NCBI RefSeq assembly: GCF_000755285.1
Contig: NZ_BBMK01000001.1
Span: forward strand, 1 to 64,000
DNA from: Nonlabens ulvanivorans
GTDB lineage: Bacteria; Bacteroidota; Bacteroidia; Flavobacteriales; Flavobacteriaceae
Length of the DNA: 64,000 nt
Direction of reading: 5' to 3'
A program made the translations under genes and the position numbers. Shown here one piece after another: positions 8,709 to 17,720 of this stretch (position 1 is its first letter; each line of letters opens with the position of its first letter). The notes beneath the pieces were generated by a model. It had not been told where the DNA came from. It saw only the letters and a program-made list of their open reading frames with translations, and did no database searches.

Positions 8709-9389
8709 TTGAAAAAAACAACATTGTACATATTACTAATTTGCTCTGTCTTTTCTTGCAAAGATGTCAAGGACTTAAACGGAAGTTGGATAATTGTAGA
8801 TTCACAAAATGAATTTCAAAAAGAAAATACTTTTTATGAAGTAGGAACGCCGCCTGGAAACATAATTCTTTCTTTTGATGATGGGAATTACAAGTTTCTT
8901 AATTCAGGTTTTGGTGTTAATCCAGAACAATTTGAAGGAATGATCCAAGTAAAAAAGAACAGTTTTCTCTTCGGCGATTCGGAAGATAGTTCAGAATTAA
9001 AGCAATTAAATTCAAACATTATTGAAATTCATTCGACTAATTATATTGGATATCAAAACATTGAAACCTTTAGACGTATTGATGATTCTTTAAAACACAA
9101 AGCTGTTGATTTTTCATTAACTGATAAAAAATATTCTAGAAAATTTCAATCCTTTACAGACACAGTCCATTTTTTAAATGACTCAATTTACACGAGTAAC
9201 TCTTGGGCACATGGTGGAGATAACAATTTTGATTATCATAGGTTTCAACATAATGGTTTTGATATACTATTTACAGACAAGTACCCACCATTTATAATCA
9301 AGAATATAATTAAAGACACTATTTATATTTCTACATTTTCTAAAGAAAAAGAGGATTACATAATGACTGAAGTTCTAGATAATAATTAA
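8709..9389 (+). CDS. Hypothetical lipoprotein
   Basis: I do not recognise this 226-aa protein. It starts at TTG and has a short signal peptide with lipobox VFSC (Cys17), then LNGSWIIVDSQNEF, which resembles the first strand of lipocalin-like or copper-resistance lipoproteins; the rest is beta-rich. The reading frame is visibly more AT-rich than its neighbours and it sits between two kynurenine-pathway enzymes, so it may be a later insertion into the cluster. No catalytic motif is visible. Confidence 0.65.
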   Translation: MKKTTLYILLICSVFSCKDVKDLNGSWIIVDSQNEFQKENTFYEVGTPPGNIILSFDDGNYKFLNSGFGVNPEQFEGMIQVKKNSFLFGDSEDSSELKQLNSNIIEIHSTNYIGYQNIETFRRIDDSLKHKAVDFSLTDKKYSRKFQSFTDTVHFLNDSIYTSNSWAHGGDNNFDYHRFQHNGFDILFTDKYPPFIIKNIIKDTIYISTFSKEKEDYIMTEVLDNN

Positions 9390-9400
9390 AACATCACAAA

Positions 9401-10846
9401 ATGGACATTAAAAACTTCATCAATAACGACGAGTATATTCCGCTAAGTGGATTGTGGCTCGATAATTATGAACCATCAAGCGGTCTCGTTTATGGACAAA
9501 TTCCTAATTCAAACGAAGATGATATTGAAAAAGCCTATCAAGCTGCAAACGCTGCTTTTAAAGGTTGGTCCAATACTAGTATTGATGAACGTTCTAAGAT
9601 CATGTTGCGCATCGCAGACATGATTGAAGAAAATCTAGAAGAACTCGCCACGGCAGAATCTCGTGATAATGGAAAACCACTATGGCTAGCACGAGCAGTT
9701 GATATACCACGTGCTTCTTCTAACTTCCGTTTTTATGGAAACGCGATTACTCAGTATTCTAGTGATGCACATGAAACTACAGGTAAAAACACAATGAATT
9801 TTACCATGCGCAAACCTATAGGCGTGGTAGGATGCATCTCTCCGTGGAATTTGCCTTTGTATTTATTCAGCTGGAAAATTGCTCCGGCGATTGCAGCAGG
9901 AAATTGCGTCGTGGCAAAACCTAGCGAAGTCACTCCAGCAACAGCTTTTCTTCTAGGAGAAATTGTGAAAAAAGCAGGATTACCAGCTGGTGTCCTCAAT
10001 ATAGTCCATGGTTTAGGCGGCAGTTGTGGTCAGGCGATTGTAGCACATCCAGGTATTAAAGCCATTAGTTTTACAGGTGGAACTACTACTGGCGAGCACA
10101 TCGCTAGAACGGCTGCACCTATGTTTAAAAAATTATCTCTAGAGCTAGGTGGTAAGAATCCTAACATCATTTTTGCCGACTGTGATTATGATAAAATGAT
10201 CTCCACTACCCTACGATCTTCCTTTGCAAATCAAGGTCAAATCTGTTTGTGCGGTAGTAGAATCCTGGTGGAACAATCACTTTATGAGAAGTTCAAAACA
10301 GACTTTGTCGCTCGTGTACAACAACTCAAAGTAGGTCATCCTAGTGCGGCAGACTCTAAACTAGGTGCTGTAGTAAGTGCTGCTCATAGAGATAAAATAT
10401 TAGATTATATCGCTTTCGCGAAAGCGAATCCCGAAGAATACACCATACTATCTGGAGGAAACTCGTTGCTTATAGAAGGTCACGAAGGTGGCTATTACCT
10501 AGAGCCTAGTGTCATAGAAGTCCAGTCCAATGACTGCAAATTGAACCAAGAAGAGATTTTTGGACCCGTTGTAACCATCATGCCGTTCAAAGACGAAGCG
10601 CATGCACTAGAAATCGCAAATGGAACTCGATATGGATTGAGCGCCACATTATGGACCAGCAACTTAAGCCGTACCATGAGAATGAGTAACGAGCTAGAAG
10701 CAGGAATCGTATGGGTAAACACCTGGTTGAATCGTGATTTACGGACACCTTTTGGCGGCGTTAAAGACAGCGGCGTAGGACGTGAAGGCGGATTTGAAGC
10801 CTTAAATTTCTTTACGGAACCTAAGAATATTTGTATTGAATACTAA
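9401..10846 (+). CDS. 2-aminomuconic (2-hydroxymuconic) semialdehyde dehydrogenase
   Basis: NAD-dependent aldehyde dehydrogenase of 481 aa. Seen: the cofactor region GVVGCISPWNLPLYLFSWK, FTGGTTTGEHIA, the general base in LELGGKNPN, and the catalytic cysteine in FANQGQICLCGSRI. The ICLCGSR signature is that of the ALDH8/XylG group acting on 2-aminomuconic or 2-hydroxymuconic semialdehyde. With kynU, kmo and the RidA-type deaminase it covers later steps of tryptophan breakdown. The palindrome at 10411 encodes AFAKA. Its stop overlaps the next gene by 11 nt. Confidence 0.92.
   Translation: MDIKNFINNDEYIPLSGLWLDNYEPSSGLVYGQIPNSNEDDIEKAYQAANAAFKGWSNTSIDERSKIMLRIADMIEENLEELATAESRDNGKPLWLARAVDIPRASSNFRFYGNAITQYSSDAHETTGKNTMNFTMRKPIGVVGCISPWNLPLYLFSWKIAPAIAAGNCVVAKPSEVTPATAFLLGEIVKKAGLPAGVLNIVHGLGGSCGQAIVAHPGIKAISFTGGTTTGEHIARTAAPMFKKLSLELGGKNPNIIFADCDYDKMISTTLRSSFANQGQICLCGSRILVEQSLYEKFKTDFVARVQQLKVGHPSAADSKLGAVVSAAHRDKILDYIAFAKANPEEYTILSGGNSLLIEGHEGGYYLEPSVIEVQSNDCKLNQEEIFGPVVTIMPFKDEAHALEIANGTRYGLSATLWTSNLSRTMRMSNELEAGIVWVNTWLNRDLRTPFGGVKDSGVGREGGFEALNFFTEPKNICIEY
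10411..10426. repeat. Iterated palindrome, copy 5 (16 bp)
   Basis: CGCTTTCGCGAAAGCG inside the aldehyde dehydrogenase gene, read as AFAKA. Confidence 0.9.
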
Positions 10847-12040
10847 CTACCACACCATCATCATAGGCGGCGGCGCAGCAGGATTTTTTACAGCCATTAA
10901 TCTTGCAGAGCGATTGCCTGAAGCTAAAATCGCAATTCTTGAACGAGGGAAAGATGTACTTCAAAAGGTACGCATATCTGGTGGTGGACGTTGTAATGTA
11001 ACTCATGCAGAGTTTATGCCTAAGGAATTGTCTTTAAATTATCCGCGTGGTGAGAAAGAACTATTAGGTCCGTTCCATAGTTTTATGACCGGTGATACGA
11101 TTGCATGGTTTGAAGAACGTGGCGTGTCGTTAAAAATTGAAGATGATGGACGCATGTTCCCTACTACAGATTCTTCACAAACGATTATCAACTGTTTTCT
11201 TGAGCTCACACAAAAACTCAACATAGAAATTTTAACCAGTCATAATGTAACTTCGATAACTAAAGAAGAAAACTGGGCCGTTCATACTAAAGAAGAAGAA
11301 TTCATTTGTAAAAATCTAGTGGTTACCGCAGGAAGCAGTCCTAAGGTTTGGGAAATGATGCGTGGTTTAGGTCATTCAATAGAAAGAGCCGTTCCTTCTT
11401 TATTTACCTTTAATATAGTAGATAAAAGAATTACAGAGCTTGCAGGAATTGCACTTGAGGCAACTGTAGAGATTCCACAATTAAAATTAGAATCTCAAGG
11501 TCCTTTATTAATCACGCATTGGGGGCTTTTCTGGTCCAGCGATTTTAAAAATGAGCGCTTGGGGCGCAAGAGAATTAAATCAATCAGATTATAAGTTTGA
11601 TGTAGTAATTAATTGGTTGAATCACATTTCTAGACAAGATTGCTATGAAACTCTAGTTGCACAACGTTCTAGTAAAAGGCAAGTCGGAAACGAGTGGTTA
11701 TTTGATCTACCTAAAAGGCTTTGGAAGTTTCTAGTGGAAAGCATCTACCTCACAGAAAAAAACTGGGCAGACTGTTCAAACATTGATTTACAAAACCTCG
11801 CAACAGTTCTGACCGCAAGCACTTTTTTCTGTAAATGGTAAAAGTACTTTTAAAGAAGAGTTTGTCACCGCTGGTGGTGTGGATTTAAAAGAGGTCAACT
11901 TTAAGACTTTTGCTTCTAGAAAACAAGAGAACCTGTATCTCGCGGGAGAAGTTCTCAATATAGATGCCATCACTGGTGGCTTCAATTTCCAAAATGCCTG
12001 GACAGGCGGCTGGATGATTGCGCAGTCGATTGATGATTAA
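10836..12040 (+). CDS. HI0933/YhiN-family FAD oxidoreductase (two +1 indels)
   Basis: Flavoprotein of about 400 aa of the HI0933-like, aminoacetone-oxidase type. Seen: GGGAAGFFTAINLAE at the N-terminus, the diagnostic KVRISGGGRCNVTH, then LLITHWGLSGPAIL after repair and the C-terminal TAGGVDLKEV and GGFNFQNAWTGGW. Two single-base insertions break the frame: a T near 11532 (HWGLSGPA) and a T in a run of six near 11828 (TASTFSVNGK). The start TTG lies 11 nt inside the preceding gene. Substrate is not established for this family. Both indels sit in homopolymers. Confidence 0.85.
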
Positions 12041-12105
12041 ATTTTTTACTCTAAAATCTACAATTCTTTGATTTTTTAGGTACTTTAAGTCTCTAAAAGC
12101 ATCTT

Positions 12106-13377
12106 ATGATTTTAAAAGATATTCACCAATATATCTGCATCCTTTTGCTATTTGCTGGTAATTCATATTTCACTTATGGTCAAACTGACAATACTAAAGA
12201 ACCTTTATCAGGAGAAGTAAAATCTATGAGAGTAACCATAGAATTTGTTAGTGACTCCATTCAAAATTTAAAACTTTTTAGTATTGATAATGATTATGGA
12301 CATACTGGTTTCATAAGTCCTGCAGCTGTAAAAAGCAACTTTAATTCTATATGGTATGAAACTACAGCAACACGTTATTTAAATTACTATCAAGAAAGAG
12401 ATAAAAAGGATAGAATTATCAAAGAATTATGGCTTAATAAAAAAGATGAACTTATTGAGGATTATAGATATTTCTATAACGATAACTCAAACTTAAAACA
12501 AGAAAATACTATTTCCAAATTTGAAAAAAACTTAATAATTGAGAAATATTGCGATTTTCAAAAATATTATTTTAAAGAAAATCTATTAATCAGGAAAATA
12601 GAAGAAGATTATTGGAAGGATAAGGAAGATTTTGATACTTATATTTATGATAAGAACAAAAAACTTATCAATAAATTCAGATATTACTCTAATCCTGAAA
12701 ATAGTCATCGGATGGATGGAGAGCTTTATAGATATGAGGATACGTTACTAATTAAAGCTACTCCTTATGATTATAGTAATTCTCAATATGATCAAGGTCG
12801 CGAGTATAAATATGACGAAAAACACAGATTAATAGAAATATATCAACTACTATACTACAAATGGGTTACCGAAGATGGCTCTTTAAAAAGAAGATACTCA
12901 TCAATTCCTTTAAAAAAGCTCCATCGCACGCTTGAATATGATGATAATAACAATATCGTTAAAGAGGTTTTATATAACGATGATAATAGCAATAATGATT
13001 CTATAAAACATTTCAAAACAATAGAAAGGCAGTTCAAAAATAATCTAGAAGTAAACATTAAAACCTCTTATTCTATTACTAAAGACGAGCTTTCGGTTTC
13101 TTTAATTGAAAAAGAATTTGATGATTCTAATCGCATCATCTCTTACCTCAGGTATTTTAAAGATGTTCTCAATGCTGAAAGACATTATACTTACAACTCA
13201 CAAAACGACGTGATATCAATTCAATTAGTAAGTTATGATGAGTCAAATGCAATCACTAAAAATAAGATAGATTTTAAATTTGAGTACGACTCACATGGCA
13301 ATTGGATTCAACAAATAAAATCAGTTGATGGTCAACCACTTTTTATCTGGCATCGAAAAATCGAATATTATAATTAA
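12106..13377 (+). CDS. Exported protein with YD-like repeats, function unknown
   Basis: A 423-aa protein with an N-terminal hydrophobic signal (about residues 8-26, ending TYGQ). The mature part repeats short units of the form YD(x)4-5 followed by an Ile or Val rich strand: YKYDEKHRLIEIYQ, LEYDDNNNIVKEVLY, FEYDSHGNWIQQIK. These resemble degenerate RHS/YD repeats seen in Bacteroidota surface proteins. There is no toxin domain or T9SS C-terminal signal that I can see. It stands alone between the FAD gene and gpmI. Confidence 0.7.
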   Translation: MILKDIHQYICILLLFAGNSYFTYGQTDNTKEPLSGEVKSMRVTIEFVSDSIQNLKLFSIDNDYGHTGFISPAAVKSNFNSIWYETTATRYLNYYQERDKKDRIIKELWLNKKDELIEDYRYFYNDNSNLKQENTISKFEKNLIIEKYCDFQKYYFKENLLIRKIEEDYWKDKEDFDTYIYDKNKKLINKFRYYSNPENSHRMDGELYRYEDTLLIKATPYDYSNSQYDQGREYKYDEKHRLIEIYQLLYYKWVTEDGSLKRRYSSIPLKKLHRTLEYDDNNNIVKEVLYNDDNSNNDSIKHFKTIERQFKNNLEVNIKTSYSITKDELSVSLIEKEFDDSNRIISYLRYFKDVLNAERHYTYNSQNDVISIQLVSYDESNAITKNKIDFKFEYDSHGNWIQQIKSVDGQPLFIWHRKIEYYN

Positions 13378-13467
13378 GACGTTACCGAAACCGATTGCGC
13401 AATCTTATTCACAAATCATCATTTTAAAAAATCGCTTTTCTTAACTTTAGCTTTCAAAAGAAAGACA

Positions 13468-14982
13468 TTGAACAAGAAAACGATATTAATGATTCTCGAT
13501 GGATGGGGAATCACTCAAGACCCTAAAGTTAGCGCCATCGCTCAAGCACAGACTCCTTTTATAGATAGTCTATATGATAATTATCCACATGCGACACTGC
13601 GTACAGATGGTGAGCACGTCGGATTACCAGAAGGGCAAATGGGAAATAGTGAAGTAGGCCACATGAATCTAGGTGCTGGCCGTATTGTCTATCAAGATCT
13701 AGCCAAAATCAATAAAGCTATCAAGGACGATACGCTTAAAGATGAGCAGGTTCTTGTTGATGCACTCGCTTACGCGAAAGCGAACTCTAGAAAAGTTCAT
13801 TTTTTAGGATTGTTATCTGATGGTGGTGTGCATGCACATATTGATCATTTGAAATCCTTACTCGATGTTGCCAAAGATCTAGAGGTTGAAGATGTATTTA
13901 TACATGCCTTTACCGATGGACGTGATGTAGACCCAAAATCTGGCGCAAGTCATATTGAAAATCTTGAAAAGCATATCTCAGGAACAAATGCTCAACTAGC
14001 AACTGTTACAGGACGCTATTATGCAATGGATAGAGATCAACGTTGGGAAAGAGTAAAAAAGGCATATGATGTGATTGTACACGGAATGGGACAACCATCA
14101 CATGATGCTACTAACTCTATAAAAGAATTTTATAATCAAGGTGTTACTGATGAGTTTATAGAACCTATCGTGGTTCTTAATGGGACAGAACCAGTCGCTA
14201 CTGTTGAGGATGGTGATGTAGTTATTTTCTTTAACTACCGCACTGATCGTGGTCGCGAGTTAACTCAGATGTTATCACAGCAAGATTATCACGAGCAAAA
14301 CACTCATGCATTAGATTTATATTATGTGACCATGACAAAGTATGATGATAGCTATAAAAATGTAAAAATCATCTTTGAAAAAGATAATTTAAAAAACACT
14401 CTAGGTGAGGTACTGTCTGCAGCAGGTAAAACTCAAATACGTATTGCCGAAACCGAAAAATATCCACATGTAACTTTCTTTTTTAATGGTGGACAAGAAA
14501 CTCCTTTCAAAGGAGAAGAACGCATTATGTGTAAATCGCCTAATGTAGCGACATATGACTTACAACCAGAGATGTCTATAGATTGCGTTTCAGGAAGTAT
14601 CATACCCGAAATTAACAGACAGGCTGCAGATTTTATATGTCTTAATTTTGCAAATCCTGATATGGTAGGCCATACAGGCTCCATGGAGGCTGCAGTAAAG
14701 GCTTGTGAAGCTGTTGATCAAGCAGCACATGATGTCATAACAGCTGCAATGGAACAAGATTACACCATTATTGTTATTGCTGATCATGGAAATTGCGAGG
14801 TAATGCTTAATCCTGATGGATCTGTAAATACTGCACACACGACCAATCCGGTACCTATTATTTTAGTAGATAAAGATTTAAAAGAAGTTAAGGACGGCAT
14901 CTTGGGTGATATAGCACCTACTATATTAAAGTTAATAGGTGTTAAACAACCTGAAGAAATGACTCAAAATTCGTTACTTTAA
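13468..14982 (+). CDS. gpmI: 2,3-bisphosphoglycerate-independent phosphoglycerate mutase
   Basis: Glycolytic enzyme (EC 5.4.2.12) of 504 aa, alkaline-phosphatase fold, two Mn ions. Seen: MILDGWG with the first metal aspartate, the nucleophile S61 in MGNSEVGHMNLGAGR, HAFTDGRDVDPKSG, and the metal-binding NPDMVGHTG and VIADHGNCE. The start is TTG, 4 nt after the box TAACTTTA region; no ATG fits better. A one-mismatch palindrome at 13767 encodes LAYAKA where other members also carry a YAK helix, so no residues were added. Confidence 0.95.
   Translation: MNKKTILMILDGWGITQDPKVSAIAQAQTPFIDSLYDNYPHATLRTDGEHVGLPEGQMGNSEVGHMNLGAGRIVYQDLAKINKAIKDDTLKDEQVLVDALAYAKANSRKVHFLGLLSDGGVHAHIDHLKSLLDVAKDLEVEDVFIHAFTDGRDVDPKSGASHIENLEKHISGTNAQLATVTGRYYAMDRDQRWERVKKAYDVIVHGMGQPSHDATNSIKEFYNQGVTDEFIEPIVVLNGTEPVATVEDGDVVIFFNYRTDRGRELTQMLSQQDYHEQNTHALDLYYVTMTKYDDSYKNVKIIFEKDNLKNTLGEVLSAAGKTQIRIAETEKYPHVTFFFNGGQETPFKGEERIMCKSPNVATYDLQPEMSIDCVSGSIIPEINRQAADFICLNFANPDMVGHTGSMEAAVKACEAVDQAAHDVITAAMEQDYTIIVIADHGNCEVMLNPDGSVNTAHTTNPVPIILVDKDLKEVKDGILGDIAPTILKLIGVKQPEEMTQNSLL
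13767..13782. repeat. Iterated palindrome, imperfect copy 6
   Basis: CGCTTACGCGAAAGCG in gpmI, one mismatch from the perfect core, read as AYAKA. Confidence 0.7.
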
Positions 14983-14986
14983 CCCT

Positions 14987-15568
14987 ATGAAAAAGATTAT
15001 ACTCTTATTAACCGTAATACTGTTAGCTAGTTGTGGAACGCAAAAAGCAACAACAGAAAAAGAAGCGACCGTTGCTCAACCTGAAGTGCCTGCAACACCA
15101 GAACCACCTAAAACGCCAGTTTTAGTTAATGGGCACTTATCTGGTATTCAAACTAAGGATGCTTTTATGCAAGAGCCATTTTCAACATGGTTCACACCAC
15201 GTTATAACGCATACAGTCTCGATGAAGAAACAAAAAGCACGCTGGCCGATGCTATGAAAGATGTTGAAATCAGAGCTTATATGGGAACTTGGTGCGGCGA
15301 TTCAAAACGTGAAACACCTATGTTTTATAAACTATTAGATGAAGTAGGTTTTAAAGAAAAGAATCTAACACTGATTACGGTAGATAGATCAAAATCAAAA
15401 CCAGAAGAATTAGTATCTGGTTTTAATGTAGTAAGAGTACCTACTTTTATCTTTTATCGCGGTGGACAGGAAATAGGTCGATATGTAGAACGACCAAGAG
15501 AAAGTCTAGAAAAGGATATTTTAAAAATAGTAACTGGAGTGCCTTATAAACATTCTTACGATAATTAA
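14987..15568 (+). CDS. Thioredoxin-like lipoprotein with a single-Cys active site
   Basis: A 193-aa predicted periplasmic lipoprotein (lipobox LLASC) with a Pro-rich linker (residues 30-45) and a thioredoxin-fold domain. The active site reads GTWCGDSKRE at about residue 103, so only the first Cys of the usual CxxC is present and Ser takes the other place. The cis-Pro motif RVPTFIFY and the later GRYVERP follow. A CxxS site suggests a monothiol, mixed-disulfide or chaperone-type role rather than dithiol oxidation. It begins 4 nt after gpmI and ends at a strong terminator. Confidence 0.82.
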   Translation: MKKIILLLTVILLASCGTQKATTEKEATVAQPEVPATPEPPKTPVLVNGHLSGIQTKDAFMQEPFSTWFTPRYNAYSLDEETKSTLADAMKDVEIRAYMGTWCGDSKRETPMFYKLLDEVGFKEKNLTLITVDRSKSKPEELVSGFNVVRVPTFIFYRGGQEIGRYVERPRESLEKDILKIVTGVPYKHSYDN

Positions 15569-15580
15569 ATGACAACTATA

Positions 15581-15607
15581 AACCCAGCATTTGCTGGGTT
15601 TCTTTTT
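15581..15607 (+). terminator. Rho-independent terminator
   Basis: Perfect 9-bp stem AACCCAGCA/TGCTGGGTT with a 2-nt loop, followed by TCTTTTT. It closes the gpmI-thioredoxin-like unit. Confidence 0.88.
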
Positions 15608-15617
15608 AAGAAGAATT

Positions 15618-15977
15618 ATGAGCGCGATAAATCTGAATGAAAAACTCACCTTATTTCAAGAAACCTGGACTCCTAAGATTATAGGCGAGCTTAATGGGCA
15701 ACAAGTAAAACTTGCAAAACTCAAAGGTGAATTTGTATGGCATCAACATGAGAATGAAGATGAACTTTTCTATGTTGTGAAAGGTCAATTAATTATTGAA
15801 CTAAGAGATCAAACGATTACTCTTAAAGAAGGAGAAATGTACATCGTGCCGCGCGGTGTAGAACATAAACCTATCGCGCATAAAGAAGTTCATGTAATGC
15901 TATTTGAACCTACAAGCACAGCACATACTGGCGATGTAGAACATGAGTTAACTAAAGATGAGCTAGACTGGATATGA
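15618..15977 (+). CDS. Cupin domain protein
   Basis: Small cupin_2 protein of 119 aa. Motif 1 HQHENEDELFYVVKG gives metal ligands H-x-H-x-E and motif 2 PRGVEHKPIA the last His. It resembles mannose-6-phosphate-isomerase-like single cupins whose substrates are unknown. The start is MSAINLNEKL, because an upstream in-frame ATG at 15591 lies inside the terminator. Confidence 0.85.
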   Translation: MSAINLNEKLTLFQETWTPKIIGELNGQQVKLAKLKGEFVWHQHENEDELFYVVKGQLIIELRDQTITLKEGEMYIVPRGVEHKPIAHKEVHVMLFEPTSTAHTGDVEHELTKDELDWI

Positions 15978-16084
15978 TTTCAGAAATCAGCCTAAATATT
16001 CTTAAGTATTCTTTACGCTTACTAAAACAAGCTTTCCTATGTGTTTTTAATTTTGATTTTTAAAAGCATCGCGTTTGGAATTGC

Positions 16085-16092
16085 TATTTTTG
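16085..16092 (+). promoter_or_regulatory. Promoter -7 box TAnnTTTG (map)
   Basis: TATTTTTG matches the Bacteroidota primary-sigma -7 consensus and lies 17 nt before the map start codon. Confidence 0.6.
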
Positions 16093-16108
16093 CACTTTAT
16101 TACAATCT

Positions 16109-16918
16109 ATGATAGTTACTAAAACTCGAGAAGAATTAGAAATAATGCGTCGTGCTGCACTTATGGTAAGTAAAACACTTGCTATGGTTGCTGCCGAGAT
16201 CAAACCTGGTGTTACTACTTTAAAATTAGACACCATGGCCGAAGAATTTATACGCGATCATGGAGCTATTCCAGGATTTAAAGGTTTATATGATTGCCCT
16301 AGCACACTACTTATTTCACCTAATGAAGAAGTAGTACATGGTATACCAAAAGATGTAGAAATAAAAGATGGTGACGTACTATCTGTGGACTGCGGTGCCA
16401 TCGTAGACGGATTTTATGGAGATCATGCTTATACATTTGCAGTAGGCGAAATACCTCAGGAGACGCAAGATTTGTTAGATCGTACTAAAAATTCTTTGTA
16501 CTTGGGTATTGAGCAATTCCGTGTAGGGAATCGTGTAGGTGATGTAGGCTATGCCATCCAGAATTATTGTGAAGGATTTGGTTATGGTGTAGTACGTGAA
16601 CTAGTAGGTCATGGACTAGGTCGCACCATGCATGAAGATCCACAAATGCCTAATTATGGAAAACGTGGACGTGGGAAAAAATTTGTAGAAGGAATGACTG
16701 TTGCTATAGAACCTATGATTAATCTAGGTACTAAAGACATCAAGCACTATCCAGATGGATGGACTATTAAAACTCGTGACATGAAACCTAGTGCACACTT
16801 TGAGCACGATATCGCCATTGTAGATGGAGAACCTCGTTTATTAAGTACGTTTGATTATATCTATGAAGTACTAGGAATTACTTCTAACGAAGAAGATCCT
16901 TATCGCTGGAAAGATTAA
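16109..16918 (+). CDS. map: Methionine aminopeptidase, type I
   Basis: Removes the initiator methionine from new proteins (EC 3.4.11.18). The 269-aa pita-bread fold shows all five metal ligands in context: two Asp in VDCGAIVDGFYGDHAYTF, His in LVGHGLGRTMHEDP, Glu in VAIEPMIN and Glu in FEHDIAIV. There is no N-terminal zinc finger, as usual for bacterial type I enzymes. It has its own promoter and is followed 28 nt later by a methyltransferase gene. Confidence 0.95.
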   Translation: MIVTKTREELEIMRRAALMVSKTLAMVAAEIKPGVTTLKLDTMAEEFIRDHGAIPGFKGLYDCPSTLLISPNEEVVHGIPKDVEIKDGDVLSVDCGAIVDGFYGDHAYTFAVGEIPQETQDLLDRTKNSLYLGIEQFRVGNRVGDVGYAIQNYCEGFGYGVVRELVGHGLGRTMHEDPQMPNYGKRGRGKKFVEGMTVAIEPMINLGTKDIKHYPDGWTIKTRDMKPSAHFEHDIAIVDGEPRLLSTFDYIYEVLGITSNEEDPYRWKD

Positions 16919-16946
16919 GTAAGGATTGATTTAGGATCAACTTTAA

Positions 16947-17720
16947 ATGAAAAAACTCTTCAAATTCTTCCTCAACCTTATCCCAAGGCCATGGCTTATC
17001 AGCATGAGTTACTGGGTGCGTCCAATAATGGCGTGGTGGTATCGTGGTGACCGATATACAGATCCTATAGATGGGAAATCTTTTAAGAGCTTTTTACCTT
17101 ATGGTTACGGAACCGTGAGAGAAAATGTCCTTTCTCCTTCTACTCTATCTCTCGAGCGTCACCGTTTACTTTGGTTGTACCTTAATAGAGAAACAGACTT
17201 ACTTACTCGTCCACAATCGCTATTGCATTTTGCACCAGAACAATGTTTTTATACACGCTTCCGCGAAAGCGAAACTATAACATACACCACATCAGATTTA
17301 CTTTCTCCACTGGCAGATGTTAAGGCAGATATTTGTAACCTACCGTTTGAAGATAACAGTTATGATTTCATACTATGTAATCATGTCCTAGAACATATTC
17401 CTGATGATGAGACTGCAATGAAAGAATTGTATCGCGTCTTAAAACCTGGTGGGAAAGCCATCTTGCAAATTCCGCTAGAAAATGACCGAGACGTAACCTT
17501 TGAGGATGATTCTATAACTGATAAAGAAGAACGCGCTAGGATTTTTGGCCAGTATGACCATGTGCGAGTTTATGGAATGGATTATTTTGACCGTTTAAGA
17601 TCCATAGGATTTGATGTAAATGCGGTTGATTACACAGCACACTTATCTGCAAGTGAAGTGGATAAATACAGACTATCAAAAGGAGAATTAATCCCTGTAG
17701 TCACTAAATCTGTGGTTTAA
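16947..17720 (+). CDS. Class I SAM-dependent methyltransferase
   Basis: A 257-aa methyltransferase with a C-terminal catalytic domain (Methyltransf_11). Seen: LLHFAPEQC in place of the classic glycine-rich loop, then DICNLPFEDNSYDFILCNHVLEHI (motifs II-III split here for length: DICNLPFEDNSYDF, then CNHVLEHIPDD) and RVLKPGGKAILQIP. The first 60 residues carry WWYRGDRYTDPIDGKSF, a conserved flavobacterial leader. Substrate unknown. A palindrome variant at 17256 encodes RFRES. The 3' end overlaps apbE by 17 nt on the other strand. Confidence 0.82.
   Translation: MKKLFKFFLNLIPRPWLISMSYWVRPIMAWWYRGDRYTDPIDGKSFKSFLPYGYGTVRENVLSPSTLSLERHRLLWLYLNRETDLLTRPQSLLHFAPEQCFYTRFRESETITYTTSDLLSPLADVKADICNLPFEDNSYDFILCNHVLEHIPDDETAMKELYRVLKPGGKAILQIPLENDRDVTFEDDSITDKEERARIFGQYDHVRVYGMDYFDRLRSIGFDVNAVDYTAHLSASEVDKYRLSKGELIPVVTKSVV
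17256..17271. repeat. Iterated palindrome, imperfect copy 7
   Basis: CGCTTCCGCGAAAGCG inside the methyltransferase gene, one mismatch, read as RFRES. Confidence 0.7.
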
